A DNA stretch of 64,000 nt from Paenibacillus amylolyticus (GCF_003719335.1 NZ_RIAS01000010.1:62001-126000); one strand, 5' to 3'; positions 25,646-36,049 are shown, numbered from the stretch's first letter. The notes: generated by a model from the letters alone, not told the origin. Program-made: numbers and translations.

Positions 25646-27262
25646 ATGAATATTTATCGCTCCCCATTATCTGCAGGGTCAGGCAGCGCAGCTGAACTTC
25701 AAGCATACGAAGTGGATCTGCCCGTTATTCCTGACAATGATTTTCATATTACTGAGTATGGTGCCGTTGGAGACGGTTTGACAGATAATACAGAGGCTTT
25801 CCGGCTGGTTATTGCCGCATGTGCAGACGCGGGTGGAGGCAGGATCATCATTCCTGCCGGAGTATGGCTCACTGGACCGATCGTGCTTCGCAGCCGAATT
25901 GAACTGCATGTACAAGCCGGTGCGCTGGTGACATTCAGTCAGGATTTCAACAAATATTCTCTTATTGCATCAAGCTTCGAGGGTTGGCAGGTTGTGCGTT
26001 GTCAGTCTCCGATTGATGCAGACGGGCTCGAAGATATTGCGATTACAGGTGAAGGCATCTGGGATGGCGGCGGTGAAGCCTGGCGTCCGGTGAAACGTTC
26101 CAAAATGACAGCGGCTCAGTGGAAGCGACTGCTTGCCTCTGGTGGTGTTGTAGAAGAGTCGAATACGACGGATGAACAGATCTGGTGGCCTTCCCAATCT
26201 GCGATGGACGGCAGTGCCATTGCCGAGAAGCTCTACCAGGAAAAAGTACGTGATCTCACTGCGCATGAAGAGATCCGGGATTTCTTGCGGCCGAACATGG
26301 TTAGCTTGCGCCGATGCAAACGGGTTCTGCTGGAAGGGCCTACATTCCAGAACTCGCCGGCCTGGAACCTGCATCCCTGGGCATGTGAGCATGTGACAAT
26401 TCGTAAAGTGAATGTGCGAAACCCTTGGTTCTCCCAGAATGGAGACGGGCTGGATATTGAGTCATGTCGTCATGTTCTGGTTGAGCAGAGTATGTTTGAT
26501 GTCGGTGACGATGCGATCTGTATGAAGTCAGGTAAAGATGCCGAGGGGCGTGAACTTGGGATGCCATCGGAGTACGTTACGATTCGGGATTGCACGGTGT
26601 ATCATGGTCACGGCGGCTTTGTAATCGGCAGTGAGATGTCGGGCGGTGTACGGCATGTACGGGTAACGGATTGTACATTTATCGGCACGGATATTGGTTT
26701 GCGTTTCAAGAGCGCACGCGGACGTGGTGGTGTTGTAGAAGATATTCAGATTGAGCGCATTTATATGAAGGATATCATTATGGAAGCTATTTCGTTTTCC
26801 TTTTTCTATGCCAATATGGAGGGGTCTGCCCGCGGTGGGGATCTTGCAAAAGAGGTCAGCGAAGAAACGCCGGTGTTCCGCGATATTCGCATCTCGGATG
26901 TGGTCTGCGCGGGAGCCGATACGGCATTATTTGTTAGCGGTTTACCTGAGATGCCCCTGGACAGCGTGAGTATTGAACGTTTCGGCGTGGAAGCTCGTAC
27001 AGGCATTCAGTGTGCTCAGGCGAAACATTTACAGATTACAGGCCTTCAGGCACAGATCACCGAAGGTCCGCTCATTCATCTTCACAACTGCAAAGGCGCT
27101 ACACTGGAGGACATAAAAGGTGTGGGTGCGGATGGGAAGCTGCTGAAAGTCACTGGACTTGAATCTGCGGGGATCGTATGTCGGGAAACGGATGCAGACA
27201 TAGAAGGGCGACAGATATCGGTAAGTCCAGAAGTCCGAAATGGAGTTATCATTCGTAGATAA
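25646..27262 (+). CDS. Glycoside hydrolase family 28 (polygalacturonase-like)
   Basis: A 538-residue beta-helix protein from ATG 25646. The N-terminal YGAVGDGLTDNTEAFRLVI is the usual pectinase opening. The GH28 catalytic region is clear: NGDGLDIESC, VGDDAICMKSG, YHGHGGFVIGSEMSGGV and GLRFKSARGRGG. GH28 enzymes hydrolyse alpha-1,4-galacturonic linkages with inversion; the two-Asp and GHG motifs are intact. No signal peptide is visible, so it likely acts on imported oligogalacturonides in the cytoplasm. The AraC gene converging on it may control it. Confidence 0.88.
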   Translation: MNIYRSPLSAGSGSAAELQAYEVDLPVIPDNDFHITEYGAVGDGLTDNTEAFRLVIAACADAGGGRIIIPAGVWLTGPIVLRSRIELHVQAGALVTFSQDFNKYSLIASSFEGWQVVRCQSPIDADGLEDIAITGEGIWDGGGEAWRPVKRSKMTAAQWKRLLASGGVVEESNTTDEQIWWPSQSAMDGSAIAEKLYQEKVRDLTAHEEIRDFLRPNMVSLRRCKRVLLEGPTFQNSPAWNLHPWACEHVTIRKVNVRNPWFSQNGDGLDIESCRHVLVEQSMFDVGDDAICMKSGKDAEGRELGMPSEYVTIRDCTVYHGHGGFVIGSEMSGGVRHVRVTDCTFIGTDIGLRFKSARGRGGVVEDIQIERIYMKDIIMEAISFSFFYANMEGSARGGDLAKEVSEETPVFRDIRISDVVCAGADTALFVSGLPEMPLDSVSIERFGVEARTGIQCAQAKHLQITGLQAQITEGPLIHLHNCKGATLEDIKGVGADGKLLKVTGLESAGIVCRETDADIEGRQISVSPEVRNGVIIRR

Positions 27263-27476
27263 ACGGTGTGATTTTTTCGTGGTGAGTACTTTGCCAGCCT
27301 TTTAAAATAACACAAGAAGTAAGTAACCTAATAGAAGTGTAGTAGGGCAGCTATGTATGCAGTCCAGTTATCGCCTGAACTTTTCCTGAGATAGAGAAGG
27401 GCACATAACTGGAGCTGGAGCACGGCTGCCCAATTGGCTTTGTATAGGTAGAATAGGCCAGGACAACATGTTACAT

Positions 27477-28328
27477 TCATCGATGCTCTTTGCGATAACG
27501 CAGCGGCGTTGTGCCTGTGATCTGTTTAAAGGTTTTGTTAAAATGAGCGGTATGTTCAAATCCGACCTTTTCTGCGATAAATTGAACTCGCTCTTGTGTC
27601 GAAAGTAATCTTCGCTGTGCCTCTCGAACTCGAACGATACGCAAGTATTCGCTGAAGCGAAATCCGGTAAGCCTGCTGAACATTCGGCTGAGATAAGACG
27701 GGCTGATATAAAAGCGGGCTGCTGCACCTTCCAAAGTGAGCGGTTCAGTATAGTGTTTATTGACATAGGTTACGATCTCACTGATCTTGTCCTGCATCGG
27801 GTGCAGCGAGCCTGGATTGGATTCCCGGATAACCTCCTGTGCCCGGTGAACATGAATCAGAAGCTGAGCCAGAAGACTACGTACAGCGATCTCATAGTGA
27901 GGGCGTCGTTCTTTGCATTCCTGGAGCATCTGCCACAGGATGCGCTCAATCTCAGGTTGGTCCGACTCGGGAAGGCGAAGAAGGCTGGAGCATTTGAATG
28001 GCAACAGGCCACAGATGCCTAGCTCCATACCAGTGGCAAAAGCAGGCGAAAAACCAATGAGAATGCGTTCGAAGCCGGGTTTGTTGCCTTTGGAAGTGGT
28101 GTGTACATCATGCGGGTTGATGAGAACCAGGTCACCTTTTCGAGCAGGCAAAATCTGTCCATTCATGGAGTATACCCGTTCACCTTCGAGCAGGTAATAT
28201 AATTCGTAAAAGGGGTGAGCATGAGGCTGCGGCATCGCACTTCCGTCATGTCTTCGCATATATTCTATGGTAAAGGCATAATCACCAATTCGATACTTGG
28301 GTCCGATTCGATCCTCAATGAGACTCAT
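27477..28328 (-). CDS. AraC family regulator with N-terminal cupin
   Basis: A 283-residue protein from ATG 28328 behind GAGAGGAG. The N-terminal half is a cupin-type sugar-sensing domain (HAHPFYELYYLLEGERVYSM, then LVLINPHDVHTT). The C-terminal AraC domain spans residues about 185-283 (LEGAAARFYISPSYLSRMFS; VQFIAEKVGFEHTAHFNKTF, then KQITGTTPLRYRK). It converges on the GH28 gene, separated by 214 bases without other genes, and probably controls carbohydrate genes in response to a sugar or uronate. Confidence 0.87.
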   Translation of the reverse strand: MSLIEDRIGPKYRIGDYAFTIEYMRRHDGSAMPQPHAHPFYELYYLLEGERVYSMNGQILPARKGDLVLINPHDVHTTSKGNKPGFERILIGFSPAFATGMELGICGLLPFKCSSLLRLPESDQPEIERILWQMLQECKERRPHYEIAVRSLLAQLLIHVHRAQEVIRESNPGSLHPMQDKISEIVTYVNKHYTEPLTLEGAAARFYISPSYLSRMFSRLTGFRFSEYLRIVRVREAQRRLLSTQERVQFIAEKVGFEHTAHFNKTFKQITGTTPLRYRKEHR

Positions 28329-28552
28329 TAGGCAACTCCTCTCAACTTCAGCTTGGCGTTGATACTCATATCATAACGGAAAGTAGATATTTTTGTAAAC
28401 GCTATCATTTAGAGTGAGATTGTTTTTTGGCTAGATAGATATCAACTGTTAGGGATAGAGAGATACTGTGGAAAAGGTGGACAAAATGAAAGGTTATCCG
28501 TTGTAAAGGTGACAAAACGGACATGTTGTTTTAGAGTAAGGAGGGCGAGGTC

Positions 28553-29065
28553 ATGCTCCAGTTTGGGAGTATCCCCGAAAATGAATTGGAAGGAAGGAAA
28601 CAAGTTATGACAACACATGAATTATCACCTCTCGTAGCTGCGCTGGATATGCAGCCTCACGTTGAGGGTGGTTGGTATAAGGAAGTTTGGAAAGCATCTT
28701 ATCAAATCCCGCAATCCGTATTGCCAGATGCTTACTCTGGTCCACGCTTCTCGGCAAGTTCAACGTATTTCTTGCTTCATGCTCATGAAATTTCCGAGTG
28801 GCACACGGTGCTTTCGGATGAGCTGTGGTTATGGCACAGCGGCAGTCCAATTGAATTGAAATTGGGTGGCAACGGAGAAAACCCGGAGAATGAGGAAGTG
28901 CTGATTCTCGGCATGGATATCGAGGCAGGACAATCTCCGCAGGTACTTGTGCCCGCAGGTGTATGGCAGACGGCACGGCCACTGGGCGATGAGCCGGTTC
29001 TGGTCACTTGCGTCGTAGCGCCAGGTTTTCACTTCGATGACTTCAAGCTGGTGTCCAAAGGATAA
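28553..29065 (+). CDS. Cupin_5 / DUF985 family protein
   Basis: The 170-residue frame begins at ATG 28553 behind AAGGAGGGCGAGG. A second in-frame ATG at 28607 also has a purine-rich site and starts nearer to the conserved domain, so either may be used. The domain reads LSPLVAALDMQPHVEGGWYK, SSTYFLLHAHEISEWHTVLS, DELWLWHSG, and VVAPGFHFDDFKL at the end, as in DUF985 cupins. These are small beta-barrel proteins, mostly of unknown reaction. It is monocistronic, ending at a strong terminator. Confidence 0.8.
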   Translation: MLQFGSIPENELEGRKQVMTTHELSPLVAALDMQPHVEGGWYKEVWKASYQIPQSVLPDAYSGPRFSASSTYFLLHAHEISEWHTVLSDELWLWHSGSPIELKLGGNGENPENEEVLILGMDIEAGQSPQVLVPAGVWQTARPLGDEPVLVTCVVAPGFHFDDFKLVSKG

Positions 29066-29089
29066 GAATGTTAATCAGGATTGCATAAC

Positions 29090-29132
29090 AAAAGGGACGA
29101 GGCAGGGGAATAATCCTGCTTCGTCCTTTTTT
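29090..29132. terminator. Rho-independent terminator between convergent genes
   Basis: AAAAGGGACGAGGCAGG pairs with CCTGCTTCGTCCTTTT, followed by T on the plus strand and preceded by A-rich sequence that gives T on the minus strand. It serves the cupin gene and probably the converging reductase gene. Confidence 0.8.
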
Positions 29133-29204
29133 GTTAATTATGTTGGTAGGATGTCCCAGACACTGTTTGAAGTTGCCGGATCTGATCTGGACGGGATAAC
29201 GCTC

Positions 29205-30032
29205 TTAAAAGTTAAAATTGTCCGGATCGGAACCGAAACGCTTATTCTCGTTCAGACCGTTAATCTGTTCAATCTCCTCAGCTGTTAACTCGAAATCATA
29301 TAGCTCGGTATTGGCATGAATGCGCTCAGGTGTTACGGATTTCGGGATGGTCACGATGCCGTTTTGCAGATCCCAGCGTAATATGACTTGTGCCGGTGAC
29401 TTGCCGTATTTGGCAGCGATGTCCTGGAGCAAAGGATGCTCCATCAGATTACCCTGTCCAAGTGGAGACCAGGCTTCAATCTGAATCTCATGTGTACTGC
29501 AATAGTCGCGCAGTTCCTTCTGAGTCAGGAGCGGGTGCAGCTCAACCTGATTGACCGCAGGTTTGACGGTGGCATCCATCAAGAGATCTTCCAGGTGATG
29601 AGTCTGGAAGTTGCTCACGCCGATGGCCCGAACACGCCCTTCCTTATAGAGCTTTTCCAGCGCTCTCCATGTATCTTTATATTTGCCTTTAACAGGCCAG
29701 TGGATCAGATAGAGATCGAGATATTCAAGCTCCAGACGTTTCATGCTCTCTTCGAAGGCAGCAAGTGTGCTCTCGTAGCCCTGGTCACTGTTCCATACTT
29801 TTGTTGTGATAAACAAATCTTCACGAGCAATGCCAGATTCACGAATGCCTAGAGCGACACCGGATTCGTTATTATATACTTTGGCGGTATCGATGCTACG
29901 GTATCCAGCTTCTATCGCTGTTTTGACGGCACTTACAACCTCATCTCCGTCTTTCACTTTAAATACGCCAAAGCCAAGCCATGGCATCTTAACTCCATTA
30001 TTTAGTGTGGTTGTGTCCTGAACGTGTTTCAT
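29205..30032 (-). CDS. Aldo/keto reductase (YvgN-like)
   Basis: A 275-residue protein from ATG 30032 behind GAGGAGG. Catalytic residues of the family are present: Asp and Tyr in [11 protein letters not shown], Lys in [12 protein letters not shown], His in [10 protein letters not shown], plus the NADPH-binding [10 protein letters not shown] segment. The sequence is very similar to my memory of B. subtilis YvgN ([32 protein letters not shown]), which reduces methylglyoxal and other aldehydes with NADPH. It is probably a detoxification enzyme and marks the left edge of the A+T-rich biosynthetic island. Confidence 0.9.
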   Translation of the reverse strand: MKHVQDTTTLNNGVKMPWLGFGVFKVKDGDEVVSAVKTAIEAGYRSIDTAKVYNNESGVALGIRESGIAREDLFITTKVWNSDQGYESTLAAFEESMKRLELEYLDLYLIHWPVKGKYKDTWRALEKLYKEGRVRAIGVSNFQTHHLEDLLMDATVKPAVNQVELHPLLTQKELRDYCSTHEIQIEAWSPLGQGNLMEHPLLQDIAAKYGKSPAQVILRWDLQNGIVTIPKSVTPERIHANTELYDFELTAEEIEQINGLNENKRFGSDPDNFNF

Positions 30033-30226
30033 GATCGGTCATTCCTCCTCTGATTCATCTGTGAATTTCCTATATATAGAGTACTACGATATAAGCAATT
30101 GGTCTAATTTTCGAAATAGGATTTGTTAAAAAGAGATAGTTAAATTTTAATAATTATTACTTTGAGACATATATAGTTATGTTGGACTAGTTATTTAAAT
30201 AAAAGTAACTATTTACAACAAAATGG

Positions 30227-30255
30227 TTTATGGTTCCAAAAAACTATGATATAGT
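30227..30255 (+). promoter_or_regulatory. Candidate promoter of the PKS-NRPS operon
   Basis: TTTATG (30227-30232) and TATAGT (30250-30255) are spaced by 17 bases. This would give a leader of about 210 bases before the PKS start, containing the hairpins and short frame noted below. Confidence 0.45.
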
Positions 30256-30316
30256 AAACTTGGTATATATAACCTATATTGTAATCTCCATATTCACAAT
30301 CGCGCATTCATAATAG

Positions 30317-30342
30317 GGGGATTACCCCAAAATGGCTTGGGG
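30317..30342 (+). promoter_or_regulatory. Mutually exclusive hairpins in the PKS leader
   Basis: GGGG-ATTA-CCCC (30317-30328) and CCCCAA-AATGGC-TTGGGG (30325-30342) share the CCCC arm, so only one can form. The second covers part of the GGGGAAGGG ribosome site of a short frame at 30348. This suggests, but does not prove, RNA-level control. Confidence 0.35.
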
Positions 30343-30347
30343 AAGGG

Positions 30348-30404
30348 ATGATGGTTAAAGTTGAATTGCCTCAGATCTCGTTTGTCGTAAAAAACATTTC
30401 ATGA
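30348..30404 (+). CDS. Possible 18-codon leader peptide upstream of the PKS
   Basis: ATG 30348 follows GGGGAAGGG and encodes MMVKVELPQISFVVKNIS, then TGA. It ends 65 bases before the PKS start. A leader peptide or chance frame cannot be told apart from the sequence alone. Confidence 0.25.
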   Translation: MMVKVELPQISFVVKNIS

Positions 30405-30469
30405 TGCATGTTGATGAGTATGTCACGATTTAATATTTCTGTGTTCATATAACAATGGAGGTAAGTGAT

Positions 30470-33400
30470 ATGAGTGGTTTTGCTGAGCATAAGAATGAGC
30501 CTATTGCAATTATTGGTGTGGGGTGTCGTTATCCGGGTGGTGTGCATTCTACTGAGTCATATTGGAAGTTGCTTGTAGATGGAGTTGACACTATTTCTGA
30601 AGTGCCAGAGGATCGTTGGAACAAGAATACATACTACAATCCTAAGAAGGAAAATATGGGTAAGACACAATCTAAGTGGGGTGGATTTTTAGATAGAGTG
30701 GATCATTTCGATGCTGCTTTTTTTGGTATTTCTCCAAGAGAAGCGGCTTTGATGGATCCGCAACAAAGGTTGCTGCTGGAAATTTGTTGGGAAGCAATGG
30801 AGGATGGGCTTCAGGTTCAGGAGAAAATGGCAGGTACCGATGTAGGCGTGTTTATTGGTGCTTTTACATTGGACTACAAACTACTACAGTTTTCAGAATC
30901 AAACAGACACCTTGTTGATGCACATTCGGCTACCGGAGCAATGATGACTTTGTTAGCCAATAGAATCTCATATGTCTATGATTTTCGTGGGCCTAGTTTA
31001 ACAGTAGATACTGCTTGCTCTTCTTCACTTGTTGCTGTACATCTGGCCTGTCAAAGTCTTTGGAATGGCGAAAGCTCCATGGCGTTTGCAGGGGGAGTAA
31101 ATGTAATTGTAAAACCTGAATATTATATTGCGGAATCAAAAGCAGGGATGTTGTCACCAGATGGTCGCTCCAGAGCGTTTGATTCAAGAGCTAACGGTTA
31201 CGTTCGTGGGGAGGGGGCAGGAGTAATTCTACTTAAACCCTTATCAAAAGCTTTGAAAGATGGAGATCCTATACATGCTGTAATTCGAGGAACTGGTAGC
31301 AATCAAGATGGAAATACACCGGGAATTACTGTGCCAAGGGGTGATTCGCAGAAGCAGTTGATTCAGGAAGTTTATAGCAGAAGCGGAGTTAATCCTCAGA
31401 ACGTAAAATATGTAGAAGCTCATGGGACGGGTACTCCAGTGGGAGATCCAATTGAAGCTAATGCACTTGGCAGTATTTTTGGAAATCAGGCTGAAGGCCA
31501 ACAATGTTATATAGGATCAGTCAAAACAAATATCGGACATACAGAAGCTGCTGCGGGTATAGCAGGGTTGATCAAAGCAATGCTATGTCTTAAAAATAAA
31601 CAGATTCCTGCACATCTGCATTTTGAGAATCCGAATAAGGATATTGACTTAGAGGCATTAGGGATAAAGATACCGACAAAACTGACCGAATGGCCGACTA
31701 GGGAACATGAACCAGCTATGGCGAGTGTCAATTCCTTTGGCTTCGGGGGAACGAATGCTCATGTGATTTTGCAAGAGTACAATGATAAGCCACAAGATGC
31801 GAAGAATTCAATAATTAAAGATAAGGGAGATTCAACACCTGAAAATGTGATCTGTCCCATTGTAATTTCGGCACGTAGCCAGGATGCACTTAGAGATTTA
31901 GTACTTGCTTTTAAAGAAAAATTCGCCGGATCTACATATAGTCTTCAAGATATAGGATACAGTTTAGCTCGCAAAAGGAATCATCATGATCATAGATTGT
32001 CTATCTCTGCTGTATCCATTAATGACTTAAACGAGAAAATTGATCAATTTCTAAATGGAGATATTGGTGATGGAATCAGTTCTGCAATTTCTTATGGGAA
32101 GCATAAGCAACCGTTAGCTTTCGTATTTACAGGTATGGGTCCTCAATGGTGGGCTATGGGAAGAGAATTATTAAACGAAGATGTGGTATTTCAGAATTTT
32201 GCTAAAAAATGTGATGAATTATTTATGAAATTATCAGGTTGGTCTTTAATTGATGCTATGAATGCGGATGAAATGCATTCCCGTATGGAAGATACGGAAG
32301 TCTCTCAACCCGCCAACTTTCTCTTACAGGTTGGCCTTGTGGAGCGATGGAAGGCATGGGGCATTGAACCTGATGCGATCGTAGGACATAGTGCTGGTGA
32401 AGTAGCTGCTGCATATTGTGCAGGTGTACTGAGTTTAGAGGATGCCATCAAGGTTGTCTATTACCGAAGCCATCTTCAGCAGAGAACAACAGGATGTGGA
32501 CGTATGGCAGCGGTTGGTTTATCCCACGAGGAAGCAAAGATTGCGATCCATGATATGGACCAGATATCCATAGCGGCCATTAATAGTCCAAACTCGGTCA
32601 CACTAGCAGGAACACCAGAATCGTTGGAAAAAGTTATTCAGTCATTGGATAACAAAAAGATTTTTTATAAATATTTACATGTTAACGTGCCATATCACAG
32701 TCATTACATGGATCCATTGGAAGATGATTTGATTCGTGGGTTAAAAGATATCCATGTTATGGAGGGGCATACACCGCTATACTCCACTGTTACTGGGAAA
32801 ATAATGAGTGAAGGAGATTTTTCAACCCAATATTGGTGGAAAAACGTAAGAGACTCTGTTCTTTTTGCAGAGGCTGCAGGAAATATGATCAAGTCTGGTA
32901 TTTTGAATTTTATAGAAATTGGCCCTCATCCTGTGTTAGCAAGTTCTTTAAAAGAATGTTTGAGTCTGCATAACTCTAAGGGTGAGACATTCACATCCTT
33001 GCGCAGAAAGGCAAATGATAGAAAGACATTAATTGATTCATTGGGAGCAATATATAGTAAAGGTTATAACATAAACTGGCCTGCGATATATTCGGAATCA
33101 ACAGAAATGATAGCTATGCCTATTTATCCTTGGCAAAGAGAACGTTACTGGCAGGAATCAAAAATCTCGGAAGAAGAACGGGTTATTAGCCCCTCGCATA
33201 CTTTACTAGGAAGAAGATTGAATACACCTGATCCTACTTGGGAGAACGAATTGGACTTGTGGTGCTCTCCATTTCTGGAAGATCATCAGATTCAGGGTAC
33301 GATTGTCTATCCGGGAGCAGCTTATGTCGAAATGATGCTAGCTGCTGCTAAGGAATTATTTGGGGATACAAGGTATATCTATGGTGAAGATGTCAAGTTT

Positions 33401-36049
33401 AGAAAAGCACTCTTCTTGTCTCCATCCGAAATAATTAAACTCAGATTGATTTATGTTGAGCAAACTTCAGAAGTTGAAATTTATAGCCAAAAACTAGGGG
33501 CATCCGAAGGGTGGACTTTGCATGCCACAGGTTCAATTCGAACAGACGCTGGAACAAATAAACCTGGTTACGAGCTTGCAAGTTTGAAAGAGCAGTGTGA
33601 GTTAGAGATATTCAAAGAAAAATGCTACTTACAGTTTAGAAAGTTTGGACTAGAGTACGGGGAAGGCTTCCAAGGGATCGAAAGGTTGTGGCAAGGAGAA
33701 CATTGTGCACTTGCTCAGATTTTGGTGCCTGACTGTATACAGTCTGAATTGGACAAATTCCAGATTCATCCGGCTGTATTGGATCAATGTTTTCAGGTTC
33801 TTGCTGCTGCACTCCCTTTTCAGCAAGAAGACGAAAATTCTTCAGTGTACATGCCTGTTGGGGTTTCTAAAGGTGCGCTTCATGCACCGTTAAAATCCAA
33901 TATGTGGATATATGCATCTATCACAGAAAAAAGTGAAACTCTACTTAAAGGTGATATCTTCCTCATGGATTCTGATGGTAAGACTATTATGGAAATTTTA
34001 GGGTGTGAAGCTATGTCATTGAAGGATGATACTGCTTCAAACTCTGTCAAAGTACCTCAAAGTATCTATGAAACCCAGTGGATTTTGGAGCCTAGGCATA
34101 ATCCAATTGATTATGCACCTGTGAATCATAAAGAGCAAGGTGCATGGATCGTGTTTTCTGATATGCAATCTATTAGTTCTATGCTCATTGAAAAATTAGA
34201 GGGGAAAGGCGAATATTGTTATCGTGTAAGTCACGGTTCAACCTATGGGAGAAACGGTGAGAACTTCATCTTAAATTCTTCCAGGTCTGAAGATTTTGTT
34301 AGTTTACTTCAAAGTGTAACCTCTGAAGGCAAACGGTTAAAAGGGATAATATATAACTGGGCCTTAGATATTTCTGAGGGCAGTATGATAAATTCGGAAT
34401 CTTTAAATGAAGCAGAACAATTGGGCAGCATCGGTATCCTCTATTTAATGCAGGCCATAACACATAATCGACTTCAAGATAAAATTCGTGTATGGGTGGT
34501 GACCAAAGGAGCACAACAGGTCGTGGATGCTGCTCCTCTAAGTCAGATTTCTCAATCTCCGATTTGGGGATTGGCTAAAGCGATCGGTCATCAGGAGTAT
34601 ATGGATCAATGGGGAGGAATTATTGATTTGGATGATAATTCTTCAGCTGAGGACAATTCATCCAATTTATTTGAGGAAGTATGGCATACGGATGGAGAAG
34701 ATCACCTAGCTTATAGAATGGGACAGCGGTATATCCTCCGATTGGAAGAAGATATTACATTGAATAGTTCCATTCCTGCCAAATTCCGTGGCGATGTGAG
34801 TTACCTTATTACTGGTGGTTTCGGTGGATTGGGACTGCTGACTTCCAAATGGATGATTGAGCATGGGGCACGACGCTTGATCCTGATGGGGAGAGCGGAA
34901 TTTCCAGAACGTAAGAGTTGGAGGGATATAGACCCTGACTCTGTACAGGGAAAGAGAATTGCTGCTGTAAAAGAATTGGAGAAACTGGGTGCGACGATTC
35001 ATTTTGCCAAGGCTGATGTATGCAATAAGGAAGAAATTGAACGTGCTGTTCATGAATATAATGAAGCTGGCTGGCCGGAAATACGTGGTGTCATTCATGC
35101 TGCTGGAGTTGCAAGACCTCAATTACTGTATCAGATGAAGCAACACGACTTCATTAATGTCTTGCGCCCTAAGGTGCTAGGGGGCTGGAATTTGCATGAA
35201 CAATTTAAAGATGATCCTCTCGATTTCTTTATTTTATTCTCTTCGGTCGCATCTATAGTGGTTATGAGCGGGCAAGCAAACTATAGTGCAGGCAATTCAT
35301 TCCTGGATGCACTTGCGCATTATCGCAGAGCACGAGGGATGCATGGATTAAGTATCAACTGGGGGCCTTGGCTTGAATCAGGTATGGCAACACAGTTGGA
35401 TTTACTTAACTTTTTTGACACGCGTGGATTGTTTGCAATGACCAATAGCCAAGGTCTCGAAGCCCTCAACCATATTCTATGTCAGACTCGAGCGCAGTTC
35501 ACTGTGTTAGGAGCTGATTGGCCAAGAGTTGCGGATAAAAACTATCCTTTAGGTAATGTACCGCCATTGATTGCATCTCTTGTATCGAAACATAGAGCTC
35601 TGCAAGCTCAATCTGATTCTGAAGGTCAGCATACAGTAAATTTTGTCGAGGAGTTAATGTCCGTTACTGAGCCCGAAGAAAGGTTGGAAATGCTTGTATC
35701 TTATCTTTTGGATGTTTCAAGTACTGTACTTCGAATGAATAGATCCAGTATTGAGGCGTCTTCTCCGCTCAATTCTTTTGGGCTAGATTCAATGATGGCT
35801 ATGGAGCTCAAAGGAGCTATCGAATCTGGGTTACAGGTTAGTGTCGCAGTAGTTGATCTTTTAAGAGGAGTAACCACTGAAGATTTGGCTATTAGTATCA
35901 TGGAAATGCTGATTGAAAAACAAGCTGGTCAGTCTGACCAAACGGTAGAAGAACTATTATCTGAGATGGAAGAGTTGCCAGAAGATATGTTACATGAAAT
36001 GCTTAGCCAAATTGCAGCCGGGAGTGAACAAGTTGGGAAATCTCAATGA
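30470..36049 (+). CDS. Modular type I polyketide synthase, KS-AT-DH-KR-ACP
   Basis: The start is the ATG at 30470 behind GGAGGTAAGTGAT; 1859 residues. Domains: KS residues about 10-435 (DTACSSSLVAVH, EAHGTGTPVGDP, NIGHTEAAAGIAG, all catalytic residues present); AT about 550-860 (VGHSAGEVAAAYCAG; VPYHSHYMD, which I read as compatible with malonyl); DH about 905-1190 (DHQIQGTIVYPG and HPAVLDQCFQ, active His and Asp present); KR about 1440-1700 (TGGFGGLGLL; SSVASIVVMSGQANYSAGNS, without a canonical LDD motif); ACP about 1740-1815 (FGLDSMMAMEL). A charged C-terminal tail looks like a docking segment. There is no loading module, ER or TE, so it extends an external acyl starter once and leaves an enoyl thioester for the NRPS, unless it works iteratively. 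Confidence 0.93.
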   Translation: MSGFAEHKNEPIAIIGVGCRYPGGVHSTESYWKLLVDGVDTISEVPEDRWNKNTYYNPKKENMGKTQSKWGGFLDRVDHFDAAFFGISPREAALMDPQQRLLLEICWEAMEDGLQVQEKMAGTDVGVFIGAFTLDYKLLQFSESNRHLVDAHSATGAMMTLLANRISYVYDFRGPSLTVDTACSSSLVAVHLACQSLWNGESSMAFAGGVNVIVKPEYYIAESKAGMLSPDGRSRAFDSRANGYVRGEGAGVILLKPLSKALKDGDPIHAVIRGTGSNQDGNTPGITVPRGDSQKQLIQEVYSRSGVNPQNVKYVEAHGTGTPVGDPIEANALGSIFGNQAEGQQCYIGSVKTNIGHTEAAAGIAGLIKAMLCLKNKQIPAHLHFENPNKDIDLEALGIKIPTKLTEWPTREHEPAMASVNSFGFGGTNAHVILQEYNDKPQDAKNSIIKDKGDSTPENVICPIVISARSQDALRDLVLAFKEKFAGSTYSLQDIGYSLARKRNHHDHRLSISAVSINDLNEKIDQFLNGDIGDGISSAISYGKHKQPLAFVFTGMGPQWWAMGRELLNEDVVFQNFAKKCDELFMKLSGWSLIDAMNADEMHSRMEDTEVSQPANFLLQVGLVERWKAWGIEPDAIVGHSAGEVAAAYCAGVLSLEDAIKVVYYRSHLQQRTTGCGRMAAVGLSHEEAKIAIHDMDQISIAAINSPNSVTLAGTPESLEKVIQSLDNKKIFYKYLHVNVPYHSHYMDPLEDDLIRGLKDIHVMEGHTPLYSTVTGKIMSEGDFSTQYWWKNVRDSVLFAEAAGNMIKSGILNFIEIGPHPVLASSLKECLSLHNSKGETFTSLRRKANDRKTLIDSLGAIYSKGYNINWPAIYSESTEMIAMPIYPWQRERYWQESKISEEERVISPSHTLLGRRLNTPDPTWENELDLWCSPFLEDHQIQGTIVYPGAAYVEMMLAAAKELFGDTRYIYGEDVKFRKALFLSPSEIIKLRLIYVEQTSEVEIYSQKLGASEGWTLHATGSIRTDAGTNKPGYELASLKEQCELEIFKEKCYLQFRKFGLEYGEGFQGIERLWQGEHCALAQILVPDCIQSELDKFQIHPAVLDQCFQVLAAALPFQQEDENSSVYMPVGVSKGALHAPLKSNMWIYASITEKSETLLKGDIFLMDSDGKTIMEILGCEAMSLKDDTASNSVKVPQSIYETQWILEPRHNPIDYAPVNHKEQGAWIVFSDMQSISSMLIEKLEGKGEYCYRVSHGSTYGRNGENFILNSSRSEDFVSLLQSVTSEGKRLKGIIYNWALDISEGSMINSESLNEAEQLGSIGILYLMQAITHNRLQDKIRVWVVTKGAQQVVDAAPLSQISQSPIWGLAKAIGHQEYMDQWGGIIDLDDNSSAEDNSSNLFEEVWHTDGEDHLAYRMGQRYILRLEEDITLNSSIPAKFRGDVSYLITGGFGGLGLLTSKWMIEHGARRLILMGRAEFPERKSWRDIDPDSVQGKRIAAVKELEKLGATIHFAKADVCNKEEIERAVHEYNEAGWPEIRGVIHAAGVARPQLLYQMKQHDFINVLRPKVLGGWNLHEQFKDDPLDFFILFSSVASIVVMSGQANYSAGNSFLDALAHYRRARGMHGLSINWGPWLESGMATQLDLLNFFDTRGLFAMTNSQGLEALNHILCQTRAQFTVLGADWPRVADKNYPLGNVPPLIASLVSKHRALQAQSDSEGQHTVNFVEELMSVTEPEERLEMLVSYLLDVSSTVLRMNRSSIEASSPLNSFGLDSMMAMELKGAIESGLQVSVAVVDLLRGVTTEDLAISIMEMLIEKQAGQSDQTVEELLSEMEELPEDMLHEMLSQIAAGSEQVGKSQ

